From the NCBI GenBank assembly GCA_963837165.1, contig CAWIMD010000003.1, positions 558,001-622,000 of the forward strand: DNA of 64,000 nt. The letters are read 5' to 3'. This document shows positions 42,038-50,079 of this stretch, piece after piece. Under the pieces are notes generated by a model. That model did no database searches, had not been told where the DNA came from, and saw only the letters and a program-made list of their open reading frames with translations. The stretch is from JAENWD01 sp963837165. Lineage in GTDB: Bacteria > Acidobacteriota > Vicinamibacteria > Vicinamibacterales > JAENWD01. Numbering within the stretch: the first letter of the stretch is position 1; every line of letters starts with the position of its first letter. The translations under genes and the position numbers were made by a program.

Positions 42038-44776
42038 GTGACCTGCCCCTCGTGCCACGCAGCGGTTGAGGACTCGGCCCGGTTCTGCCCGGCGTGCGGT
42101 GCGTCGATCGGCGGCGCCTCCGACACGCCGACCACGGGTCCGCCAGGCTCGGGGCCGGGCGCGACTCCCGCCGCGGACGCGCCAACCATCCTGTCCTCGA
42201 CGGCGCCCCGGCCGGGCGTCACCAAGTCACGCGCCGCCACGCCTCGATCCGGGAGAGATCTCGCCCGATTCGCGCCCGGCACGCTGCTGGGGGGCCGGTA
42301 CCAGATCGCCAGCGTCCTCGGCCGCGGCGGCATGGGCGAGGTCTACCGCGCGGAGGATCTGACGCTCGGCCAGACCGTCGCCCTCAAGTTCCTGCCCGAG
42401 GAACTCGTCCACGATCCGGAATGGCTGGAGCGCCTGCGCGCAGAGGTCCGCGCCGCGCGCCAGGTTTCTCATCCCAACGTCTGCCGCGTCTACGACATCG
42501 TCGAGGCCGACGGCCACACCTTCGTCTCGATGGAGTACGTCGCGGGCGAGGATCTCGCGAGCCTGCTGCGACGGATCGGACGGCTCGCCCCCGACAAGGC
42601 CGCCGAGATGGCGCGGGGTCTCTGCGCGAGTCTTGCCGCGGCGCATGACAAGGGCGTCCTGCACCGGGATCTCAAACCGGCCAACGTGCTGATCGACGAG
42701 CAGGGCCGCGTGCGGCTCGCGGACTTCGGCCTGGCCGGCGGCGATCCGGCGGCGGAGACGGGGCTGGTCGGCACACCCGCCTACATGGCGCCTGAGCTGT
42801 TCGATCGCAAGCCGCCCTCCGTGCAGTCGGACATCTACGCGCTCGGCCTCGTGCTGTACGAGATGTTCACCGGCAGGCCCGCCTTCTCGGGCACGACGGT
42901 GGGCGACCTCGCACGACAGCATCGCGAGACGACGCCAGCGAGACTGACGCAGCTGGTCGCGGAAGTCGATCCGCTCGCCGACCGGATCATCCAGCGCTGT
43001 CTCGCGAAGGACCCGGCGGATCGCCCCCCGTCGGCGCTCGCCGTCGCGGCGGCGCTGCCCGGCGGCGATCCCCTGGCCGCAGCGCTCGCCGCAGGCGAGA
43101 CGCCCTCGCCCGCCATGGTCGCCGCGTCGGGCGGAGTGGGCGCGCTGCCCCCGCTGCGGGCCGGCGCCCTGCTGGCTGGGGTGTGTGCCGGCCTGGCGCT
43201 GGTGGTGTGGCTGAGCGCCCGGACGCAGGCCGTTCATTACCTGCCGCTCGGCAGGTCCCCGGCCGTGCTGCTGGACGCGGCGGCCACGATCGCGACGACG
43301 CTGGGGTACACCGAGCCGGTCAGAGACTCGGCGTCCGGGTTCGCGACGACCGATTACCTCAAATATTTGCAGACAACTGACCATTCACCGGCGCGGTGGG
43401 AGAACCTGCGCCCGGGCCAGCCCCCAGGCGTCGTCTTCTGGTACCGCCGGGCCTCGGTGGACCTCTTCACGGACGGCCTGATCCTGTCCGGGAGGATCAC
43501 GTTGAACCAGCCACCGCCAGCGCCTGGATCGGTGTCGCTGCTGCTCGACCTGAAGGGGCGGCTCCAGTATCTGACGGCGGTTCTGCCACGGGTCCGGGAT
43601 ACCGAGCTTGTGACACGCCCGCCAGACTGGGAGGCCGTGCTGCACGCCGCGGGATTCGACCCGACGGCGCTGACGGCCGTTACCCCGTCGTGGGTGCCAC
43701 CGGTCTACGCGGACGCCCGAAAGGCCTGGAACGGCGTGTATCCCGACCGGCCGGATATCGCGGTCCACATCGAGGCCGGCGAAGCGCACGGCCTGCCGGT
43801 CTACTTCCAGATCTTCGAGCCGTGGAGCCCGCAGACGCTGGCGCCGCCCACGCCACAGAGCGGCGTTTCAGCGGGAGCGGCGGTTGGGCTGACCATCGTC
43901 GTTCTGGTGCTGTTGGGCGGCATCCTCCTCGCACACCGCAACCTGCGGCTCGGACGCGGCGACACCGCCGGGGCGGCGCGCGTGGCCGTGGCATTGGGCT
44001 CGGCGCTGGCGCTGGCGGGCTTCATCACCGCACACCACACGTTCCAGCTCGCCGGGACCCTGGTGCTGCTGCTCGTGCTCGCTGCGAGGGGCGCCATGGT
44101 CGGCCTGGCGGCCTACCTCGTGTACGTGGCGCTCGAACCAGACGTGCGGCGCCGGTCCCCCGAGACGCTCGTGTCGTGGAGCCGCGCGATCAGGGGCCGG
44201 TGGACGGATCCGCTCGTCGGCCGCGACGTGCTCGCCGGGATGGCACTCGGCGTGGTCCTGCAGTTGGTGGAGCAGGTCGGCAACCTCGCGCCGGGGTGGA
44301 TCGGCCATGCGCCCACGCTGTCCATCCCCCCGGTCGCCTTCGAGGGCACGCTGACGCAGGTATTCGCGACGATCCTGGTCCAGGCGGTGACCTGCGTGCT
44401 GACCGCCACGACGCTGCTGCTCGCCTACGTCGTGATCTTCTCGGTCACCGGACGTCGTGCCGTGGCGACGGCCCTGTTCATCCTCGCGCTGCTCGGGCTG
44501 CAGTTCGCCAACAACGGCTGGACGCTCGCAACGGCCGCGGGGGCCGCCGGAGCGGCGCTCATCGTGCTGGGCCTCGCGCGCGTGGGCCTGCTGACGGTGA
44601 TTGTCGGCCTGACGGTCCAGAACGTGCTCGATCAGATCCCGCTCACGTTCGACGTGAGCTCGTTCTGGGCCCCGTCGTCGTACGCCGTGCTCGCGTTGGC
44701 GATTGGCATTTCGGTGATTGCGGTGCGCGCCACGCTGGCGGGGCGGCCATTGATTGCCGGGAATTGGGAGGACTAG
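42038..44776 (+). CDS. Ser/Thr protein kinase with N-terminal zinc ribbon and polytopic membrane C-terminus
   Basis: The 912-residue protein begins with a zinc ribbon (Cys3, 6, 17, 20: CPSC, then CPAC), a linker, and a kinase domain at ~85-345: glycine loop GRGGMGEVYR, catalytic HRDLKPANVLID (~209), DFGLAGG (~229) and GTPAYMAPELF. One helix follows (~368-388), then a ~240-residue region of mixed strands and helices, presumably extracytoplasmic, and a final set of seven or more membrane helices (~615-905). The kinase motifs are all intact, so activity is expected. The membrane part could be a sensor or transporter-like module. It begins with GTG. Confidence 0.88.
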   Translation: MTCPSCHAAVEDSARFCPACGASIGGASDTPTTGPPGSGPGATPAADAPTILSSTAPRPGVTKSRAATPRSGRDLARFAPGTLLGGRYQIASVLGRGGMGEVYRAEDLTLGQTVALKFLPEELVHDPEWLERLRAEVRAARQVSHPNVCRVYDIVEADGHTFVSMEYVAGEDLASLLRRIGRLAPDKAAEMARGLCASLAAAHDKGVLHRDLKPANVLIDEQGRVRLADFGLAGGDPAAETGLVGTPAYMAPELFDRKPPSVQSDIYALGLVLYEMFTGRPAFSGTTVGDLARQHRETTPARLTQLVAEVDPLADRIIQRCLAKDPADRPPSALAVAAALPGGDPLAAALAAGETPSPAMVAASGGVGALPPLRAGALLAGVCAGLALVVWLSARTQAVHYLPLGRSPAVLLDAAATIATTLGYTEPVRDSASGFATTDYLKYLQTTDHSPARWENLRPGQPPGVVFWYRRASVDLFTDGLILSGRITLNQPPPAPGSVSLLLDLKGRLQYLTAVLPRVRDTELVTRPPDWEAVLHAAGFDPTALTAVTPSWVPPVYADARKAWNGVYPDRPDIAVHIEAGEAHGLPVYFQIFEPWSPQTLAPPTPQSGVSAGAAVGLTIVVLVLLGGILLAHRNLRLGRGDTAGAARVAVALGSALALAGFITAHHTFQLAGTLVLLLVLAARGAMVGLAAYLVYVALEPDVRRRSPETLVSWSRAIRGRWTDPLVGRDVLAGMALGVVLQLVEQVGNLAPGWIGHAPTLSIPPVAFEGTLTQVFATILVQAVTCVLTATTLLLAYVVIFSVTGRRAVATALFILALLGLQFANNGWTLATAAGAAGAALIVLGLARVGLLTVIVGLTVQNVLDQIPLTFDVSSFWAPSSYAVLALAIGISVIAVRATLAGRPLIAGNWED

Positions 44777-44782
44777 ACGGCC

Positions 44783-46075
44783 ATGACCGAACGCTCACGA
44801 CGTGAGTTCCTGCGCCGCACCGGCGGCGCAACGCTCCTCACCGCCCTGGCGCGCCCGGACCTGATGGCCCGCGTCGCGCGCGCCTCGGCGTCGGCCGCCG
44901 GCCGAGGCCCCGACGAGGTCGCCGCCGACGAGGACTACTGGCGCTCGGTCCAGGAGGGATTCACGCTCGACCGGACGCTGATCAATCTGAACAACGGAGG
45001 CGTCTGCCCGAGTCCCCGCGTGGTGCACGAAGCCCTCAAGCGGTACCTGGACATCTCCAACCAGGCGCCGGCGTACCACATGTGGCAGGTGCTGGAGCCT
45101 GGCGTGGAAACGGTACGGACACGCCTCGCGCAGGAGTTCGGCTGCGACCGCGAGGAGCTGGCGATTACGAGGAACGCCAGCGAGGCGCTGCAGATCGCCG
45201 AGCTGGGGATCGACCTGGCACCCGGCGACGAGATCCTCACGACGAATCAGGACTACCCGCGGATGATCGACACCTGGCAGCAGCGGGTGCGCCGCGAGGG
45301 CGTCGTCCTGAAGCAGATCTCGTTTCCCGTGCCGCCGCCCAGCCCGGCCGATCTCGTGCGGAGGTTCGAGCAGGCGATTTCAGCGCGTACGAAGGTGATT
45401 CACTGCTGCCACATCACCAACCTGACCGGGCAGATCTTCCCCGTCCGCGACATCTGCCGGATGGCGCGCGCCCGCAACATCGTCACCATCGTGGACGGCG
45501 CGCACGCCTTCGCACACTTCCCGTTCACGCTCGCCGATCTGGAGTGCGACTACTACGGCACCAGCCTGCACAAGTGGCTGCTCGCGCCGGTCGGCACCGG
45601 CTTCCTGTACGTGCGCAGGGAGCGGATCGAGAAGCACTGGCCGCTGACGCCGGCGAACGAATCGAGGGCCGCCGACATCCGCAAGTTCGAGGAGATCGGC
45701 ACGCACCCGGCGGCCATGCACAACGCGATTGCCGAAGCGCTGGAGTTCCATCACGGTATCGGCGGCGCGCGGAAGGCGGCGCGTCTTCGTTTCCTGCGCG
45801 AGCGGTGGGCGCGAGCGCTGGACGGCCGGCCCGGAGCCCGGGTGCTCACCAGCTTCGATCCGGCGCAGGCCGGTGCCATCGGGCTGCTCTCCCTCGACGG
45901 CGTGGACCCGGTGGTGCTGACGACACACCTCTGGACGACGCACCGCATCGTCGCCACTCCGATCAAGCACGCGGAGTTCCAGGGCGTGCGCATCACGCCG
46001 AACGTGTACACGACGCTCGGCGAAATCGACGCGTTCGTAGAGGCCATCGAGACGGTGATGACGAAGGGCTTGTAG
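44783..46075 (+). CDS. TAT-exported class V aminotransferase (isopenicillin-N epimerase-like)
   Basis: The 430-residue product has a TAT-type start (RSRREFLRRTGGATLLTAL). The class V core has ITRNASEALQIAELGID for PLP phosphate, VDGAHAFAHFPFTLADL (Asp to pyridine), and GTSLHKWLLAPVGTGFLYV with the PLP Lys. It resembles CefD/cysteine-desulfurase-like aminotransferases. Export of a PLP enzyme would be unusual but TAT can carry folded, cofactor-loaded proteins. The substrate is unknown. It follows the kinase gene by 6 bp and probably shares its transcript. A 280-bp gene-free spacer follows. Confidence 0.86.
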   Translation: MTERSRREFLRRTGGATLLTALARPDLMARVARASASAAGRGPDEVAADEDYWRSVQEGFTLDRTLINLNNGGVCPSPRVVHEALKRYLDISNQAPAYHMWQVLEPGVETVRTRLAQEFGCDREELAITRNASEALQIAELGIDLAPGDEILTTNQDYPRMIDTWQQRVRREGVVLKQISFPVPPPSPADLVRRFEQAISARTKVIHCCHITNLTGQIFPVRDICRMARARNIVTIVDGAHAFAHFPFTLADLECDYYGTSLHKWLLAPVGTGFLYVRRERIEKHWPLTPANESRAADIRKFEEIGTHPAAMHNAIAEALEFHHGIGGARKAARLRFLRERWARALDGRPGARVLTSFDPAQAGAIGLLSLDGVDPVVLTTHLWTTHRIVATPIKHAEFQGVRITPNVYTTLGEIDAFVEAIETVMTKGL

Positions 46076-46356
46076 GTGCTGAAGGTGCGACTCGCTTGCA
46101 GGGGCGCGTCCGGACCGTTGGATTACCGGGGGCGTTGACGACTTTCGGGTTGCGAAAAGGATCGACCCGGCTCCGAGCGGGTTCAGGCCGGATTTCGCGT
46201 GAACGGCGGGCGGCCCCGTTTGTGCAACAGAGATCGGCGTCCCGTTAACGAGCGGGGGACGAGATCCGGGTGCCGGCGGCGGCTTCACGGCAAACCGGGG
46301 GAAGAGGGTGCCAGGTTTCCGTTGCCGGCCCCGGCTCTCGTCACCTGCTCGGCAGT
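46076..46356. other. Gene-free spacer between convergent genes; no feature recognised
   Basis: About 280 bp after the aminotransferase stop has no credible coding frame. A GGGTGCCAGGTTTCC stretch near 46307-46321 recalls sequences found beside IS200-like elements, but no transposase or terminal repeats are seen. The octamer array follows. Confidence 0.5.
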
Positions 46357-46403
46357 CCCATCCTCCCATCCTCCCATCCTCCCATCCTCCTATCCTCCTA
46401 CCC
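46357..46403. repeat. Octamer array CCCATCCT x4, CCTATCCT, CCTACCCC at the end of the response regulator
   Basis: Six 8-bp units belong to the same CCYAYCCT family as at 22332-22519 and 63094-63219. The final unit supplies the TAG stop codon of the response regulator gene on the minus strand. Confidence 0.9.
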
Positions 46404-47087
46404 CGTGAACTTGTAGCCGAGGCCGTGGATGGTGTGAATGTACTGGGGTCGGCGTGGCAGTGGCTCGACCTTCTGGCGCAGCCAGGCGATATGCACGTCC
46501 ACGGTGCGCGTCGACGGCATGGCGTTGTACCCCCAGACCTCGTTCAGCAGCTCGTCGCGCGACAGCGTGGCGCCGCGGTGCTCGATGAAGTAGCAGAGCA
46601 GCTTGAACTCGCGCGCGGAGAGATCGAGCGGCCGGCCGTCGCGCGTCACCTCGGCCTTCCGGAAGTCCACGTGCACGTCGCCGAAGTCGAAGGTTTCCCC
46701 CAGGCTGGAAGACACCGGCCGCGGGACCCGGCGAAGCAGCGCCTCGAGCCGCGCGAGCAGCTCGGCCATCTCGAACGGCTTGATCAGGTAGTCGTCGGCG
46801 CCGAGCTTCAGTCCGACCACACGGTCCACCACCTGTCCGCGTGCGGTGAGCATCAGGATGGGCGTCTGGACGCCGCGCTGCCGCAGCGTGCGGCACACGT
46901 CGAAGCCGTCGCGCCCCGGCAGCATGCCGTCGAGGATCACCAGATCGAACTGACCGGAGGCGGCGCGGGTCAGGCCCTGGTCACCGTCGGTGACGGACTC
47001 GACGTCGTAGCCTTCGGCCACCAGCCGATCGGTGAGCGTCATGACCAGGCCGGGCTCGTCTTCGACGAGCAGCAGTCGTGAGGCCAC
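46398..47087 (-). CDS. OmpR/PhoB-family response regulator
   Basis: The 229-residue regulator has a receiver domain (acid pocket Glu9/Asp10 in LLVEDEPG, phosphoacceptor Asp53 in LVILDGMLP, Thr in MLTARG, Lys in LIKPF) and a winged-helix DNA-binding domain (LDLSAREFKLLCYFIEHRG, then STRTVDVHIAWLRQKVE, and GLGYKFTG). It is the cognate of the adjacent histidine kinase, 6 bp upstream. Three direct 11-bp-spaced motifs in the divergent spacer beyond the kinase fit an OmpR/PhoB-type binding site. Stop codon is in the octamer array. Confidence 0.93.
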   Translation of the reverse strand: MASRLLLVEDEPGLVMTLTDRLVAEGYDVESVTDGDQGLTRAASGQFDLVILDGMLPGRDGFDVCRTLRQRGVQTPILMLTARGQVVDRVVGLKLGADDYLIKPFEMAELLARLEALLRRVPRPVSSSLGETFDFGDVHVDFRKAEVTRDGRPLDLSAREFKLLCYFIEHRGATLSRDELLNEVWGYNAMPSTRTVDVHIAWLRQKVEPLPRRPQYIHTIHGLGYKFTG

Positions 47088-47093
47088 GGCGGC

Positions 47094-48968
47094 TTAGTGT
47101 CCCGTCACGGCCGCGCCGGAGCGGCCGACGACGGGGTCGGCGGTCGCCTGCTCGCCTCTGACAGCAGGCAGCGTCACGGTGAAGGTGCTGCCGCGGCCCG
47201 GGATGCTCTCGACCGTCACCCGCCCGCCGTGCGCCTCGACGATCCCCTTGACGATGCTGAGGCCGAGCCCGTTGCCGCGGATCTGGCGCGACTGCGCCTC
47301 GGAGCCACGGTAGAACGGCTCGAAGATGTGCGGCAGGTCGGCCGCCGCGATCCCGAGGCCGCGATCGGCCACCGTGATGCGGATCTCGGGCCCGGATCGG
47401 CCGCTGGCGCGTGCGGCCGTGATGCCGAGCCATGCACCCGCGCCCCGGTACTTGAGCGCGTTGCCAATCAGGTTCTGGAGGCTGGACCTGAGGGCCGACG
47501 CGTCGGCGAGCACCGGCGGCAGGTCGGGCGCGATCTCGGTCTCCACGATCATGCCGGCTTCGTCGATGGCGGACGAGGATGCGGTCAGCGCTTCGCCGAC
47601 CAGCGTCGCCACGGCAACCGGGGAGCGGTGCCCCACGGCGCGGCCCGCCTCGATCCCGGCGTAGAGCAGCACCCGCTCGACGGTGTCTGCCAGCCGCCGC
47701 GCCTCGGTCTGGATGCGTGCGCCGTACTGCTTCACCCGGCCCGGATCGGCCACCAGGCCGTCGGCCAGGTTCTCCGCCGCGGCGCCGATGACCGAGACCG
47801 GCGTCCTCAACTCGTGGGAGACGCCAGCAACGAACTCCATCTGCTGCCGCGCGAGCCGCCGGGCGCGGCCCGCCGTGGCGGCCAGGACGGCCACGCTCCC
47901 GAACATCAGCAGCAGCACGCCGAAGCTGAGCGCGAGGTTGCGCGTGCGCGCCACGTCCACCGCGGCCTCGAGCGATCCGGCGCGATGGCGCGCCACCAGG
48001 CGCCAGTGCGCCGGGTTGTCCGCGGCCGCTTTCGGCTTCGCATTGGCCTCGGTCGGCGGCAGGCGGCGCGTGAGATGAAAGAAGAGCAGCCGTCGCTTGT
48101 CGCCGTTGGACGGCATCGCGCTGCCGAGCGAGTCGGTCACCTGCCGGACCAGCCAGAACTGGTCGGGAAGGAAGCCGTAGACATCGGCCTCCGCGTCGGG
48201 CTTGGACAGCAGCGTCTGCAGGTCCTCGACGTTGTTCGTGTAGACGGGGGCCGACGGATCGGTGCGCGAGACCACCGCAATGCGGTACTCGTCGCCGGCT
48301 TCCAGCCGGAAGTGCCGGTCCACCAGCGCCGGGAGGAATTCCTTCGTGATGTACGCCAGGTCCAGCCGGATCAGGGTGTAGCCGAAGACGGCCTGGAACT
48401 CGACCGTGTGGCCTGCCTCGTTCTGCACCGGGACGGGGATCAGGGGCGCGACGATCGCGGACCCGTCGGCGCTCAGCGGGTCGGTCGTGCGGACCGGCTC
48501 GGCAGGCGGATGGGCCTCCCATCGCGCGAGCTCGGCCGTGAACTGCCGGCGGTAGCTCTCGAGATCGGGGGTCCAGGAGGCGTCGACGAAGCGGCGATCC
48601 TCGGCCGACCAGCGCCGGAGGCGCAGGCCGGACGGGCCGCGATCGACGAGGAGCACCGAGGACACCATGGCCGGAGCGACCGCTGTCGCGCGCCAGCCGC
48701 CGGCTCTGGACGCGTAGGCCGTCCATTCGTCGTCACGGTCGGATTCGCCGTCGACCTGCAGGGTGATGAGCGCCCGCACGAGCTCCCGGTCGAGATCGTC
48801 GGTCAGGGCGTGGGTGGCGTGGCGTAGCGTGTGCTCGTTGCGCTCGCGCTCGGCGTCGCTGACCTGGCCAATCCAGCGATATTGCAGCATTGCCAGCACG
48901 GGCAGCAGCACGAGCGCGGCGGCGACCAGCAACACCAGGCTCGAGGGGCGTCCGATCCGGGCGGTCAC
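47094..48968 (-). CDS. Membrane sensor histidine kinase
   Basis: The 624-residue kinase has a first membrane helix (~10-27), a large extracytoplasmic sensor region of ~280 residues, a second helix (~316-336), HisKA (FVAGVSHELRTPVSVIG, phospho-His ~384) and HATPase_c with NALKYRG, TVADRGLGIAAADLP, GNGLGLSIVKGIVEAHGG. All boxes are intact. It precedes the OmpR-type regulator with a 6-bp gap. The sensor domain is not a recognised PAS or Cache domain by eye. The signal is therefore unknown; the divergent neighbour pair (secreted protein and TonB receptor) suggests a nutrient or envelope cue. Confidence 0.92.
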   Translation of the reverse strand: MTARIGRPSSLVLLVAAALVLLPVLAMLQYRWIGQVSDAERERNEHTLRHATHALTDDLDRELVRALITLQVDGESDRDDEWTAYASRAGGWRATAVAPAMVSSVLLVDRGPSGLRLRRWSAEDRRFVDASWTPDLESYRRQFTAELARWEAHPPAEPVRTTDPLSADGSAIVAPLIPVPVQNEAGHTVEFQAVFGYTLIRLDLAYITKEFLPALVDRHFRLEAGDEYRIAVVSRTDPSAPVYTNNVEDLQTLLSKPDAEADVYGFLPDQFWLVRQVTDSLGSAMPSNGDKRRLLFFHLTRRLPPTEANAKPKAAADNPAHWRLVARHRAGSLEAAVDVARTRNLALSFGVLLLMFGSVAVLAATAGRARRLARQQMEFVAGVSHELRTPVSVIGAAAENLADGLVADPGRVKQYGARIQTEARRLADTVERVLLYAGIEAGRAVGHRSPVAVATLVGEALTASSSAIDEAGMIVETEIAPDLPPVLADASALRSSLQNLIGNALKYRGAGAWLGITAARASGRSGPEIRITVADRGLGIAAADLPHIFEPFYRGSEAQSRQIRGNGLGLSIVKGIVEAHGGRVTVESIPGRGSTFTVTLPAVRGEQATADPVVGRSGAAVTGH

Positions 48969-49027
48969 AGGCCGAATATAGCACGCGCAAACACGGCGGA
49001 AGTCCCGCGTTTTCCGCGCTTTACAAA

Positions 49028-49055
49028 CTTAACAAAGACTTTGCCCCGCCTTAAC
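49028..49055 (+). promoter_or_regulatory. Three 11-bp-spaced direct repeats (CTTAAC/CTTTGC/CTTAAC), candidate response-regulator box
   Basis: CTTAAC starts at 49028, CTTTGC at 49039 and CTTAAC at 49050, i.e. exactly 11 bp apart. This layout is typical of PhoB/OmpR-type regulators. The box lies between the divergent kinase gene and the secreted-protein gene, upstream of a TCTAAT hexamer (49078-49083). Confidence 0.5.
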
Positions 49056-49131
49056 CTCCCGTCCGGCCCCGCCGCCGTCTAATGGTGCGATTGCTCGGGC
49101 GAGGCAGGCCCGATTTCCCAAGGGGAGTCCC

Positions 49132-50043
49132 ATGCGCAGCAACATCTGGATGAGCGCGGCGCTCGTGGCGGCGGGATGCGTCGCCGCGGCCGGAGCCGTC
49201 GCCGCCCGGCAGGCGGACACCAAGGCGGACGAGGTCCTCAAGGCCGCGCGGGCCGCGCTTGGGGGCGAGGACGCGCTGGCGAAGATCCAGTCGGTGAGCG
49301 TGACCGGCTCGAACCGCCGCGTCATGGGTGAGCGCGAGATGACGAGCGACGTGACGCTCGATCTCCTGCTGCCCGACAAGTACAAGCACACCGAGGAGAT
49401 GGGCTTCGCCGGCGGGCCGAGCTTCACGCGCGTGACCGTGGTGAACGGCAGCGAGGTGTGGGACGACTCGACGAACCGCGGCGGCGGCGCGTTCCGCTTC
49501 GGCGGTCCCGGCGGCCCGGGCGGACCCGGCCAGGGACAGGGCCGGCAGATGACCGACGAAGACCGTGCGCGCTTCCGGCAGATGCAGGAGCGCCGGATCA
49601 TGGGCGAGCTCGCGCGGAACGAGCTCATCTGGTTCCTGAAGACGGACGCGCCGGTGACGTATGCGGCGGTGGCGGAAGCGCCCGACGGGAAGGCCGACGT
49701 GCTCGAGGTCACGCCCGAGGGTGCCGCGCCGATGAAGCTCTTCATCGATCAGGCGACGCACATGCCGCTGATGCTCACCTACGAGGGCACGCTGCCGCGC
49801 ATGCGGATCGCGCGCGGCGGGCAGCGGCCGACGCCGGAGGAGATCGAGAAGATGCGGAACGAGCCGCCGCAGACGGCCACCTTCGAAGTGCACTTCTCCG
49901 ACTACAGGAAGGTCAACGGCGTGATGCTCCCCCACACCATCACGCAGGGCGTCAACGGCAACGTCACCGAGGAGTTCACGGTGGACAAGTACAAGCTGAA
50001 TGCGCCGCTCAAGCCGGAGATGTTCGCGAAGAAGGGCTCGTAG
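49132..50043 (+). CDS. Exported LolA-like/outer-membrane sorting-type protein of unknown role
   Basis: The 303-residue product has a signal peptide (WMSAALVAAGCVAAAGAVAA). The following DEVLKAARAALGGEDALAKIQSV and later antiparallel strands (EVWDDSTNRGGG, VTYAAVAEAPDGKADVLEV, TFEVHFSDYRKVNGVMLPHT) fit the LolA/LolB-like outer-membrane lipoprotein sorting fold seen in many secreted proteins of this group. A Gly-rich loop (GGPGGPGGPGQGQGRQM) is inserted near 125. A strong ribosome site (AAGGGGAG) precedes ATG. It is upstream of the TonB receptor (36 bp), so both likely respond to the divergent two-component system. Confidence 0.65.
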   Translation: MRSNIWMSAALVAAGCVAAAGAVAARQADTKADEVLKAARAALGGEDALAKIQSVSVTGSNRRVMGEREMTSDVTLDLLLPDKYKHTEEMGFAGGPSFTRVTVVNGSEVWDDSTNRGGGAFRFGGPGGPGGPGQGQGRQMTDEDRARFRQMQERRIMGELARNELIWFLKTDAPVTYAAVAEAPDGKADVLEVTPEGAAPMKLFIDQATHMPLMLTYEGTLPRMRIARGGQRPTPEEIEKMRNEPPQTATFEVHFSDYRKVNGVMLPHTITQGVNGNVTEEFTVDKYKLNAPLKPEMFAKKGS

Positions 50044-50079
50044 GTTGGCGGCCGCACTCGACGAAAGCGACGCACGGCA

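Noticed and set aside
46300..46325. IS200-like or RAYT element end (GGGTGCCAGGTTTCC)
   Set aside because: No transposase gene, inverted terminal sequence or second copy is present in the window.
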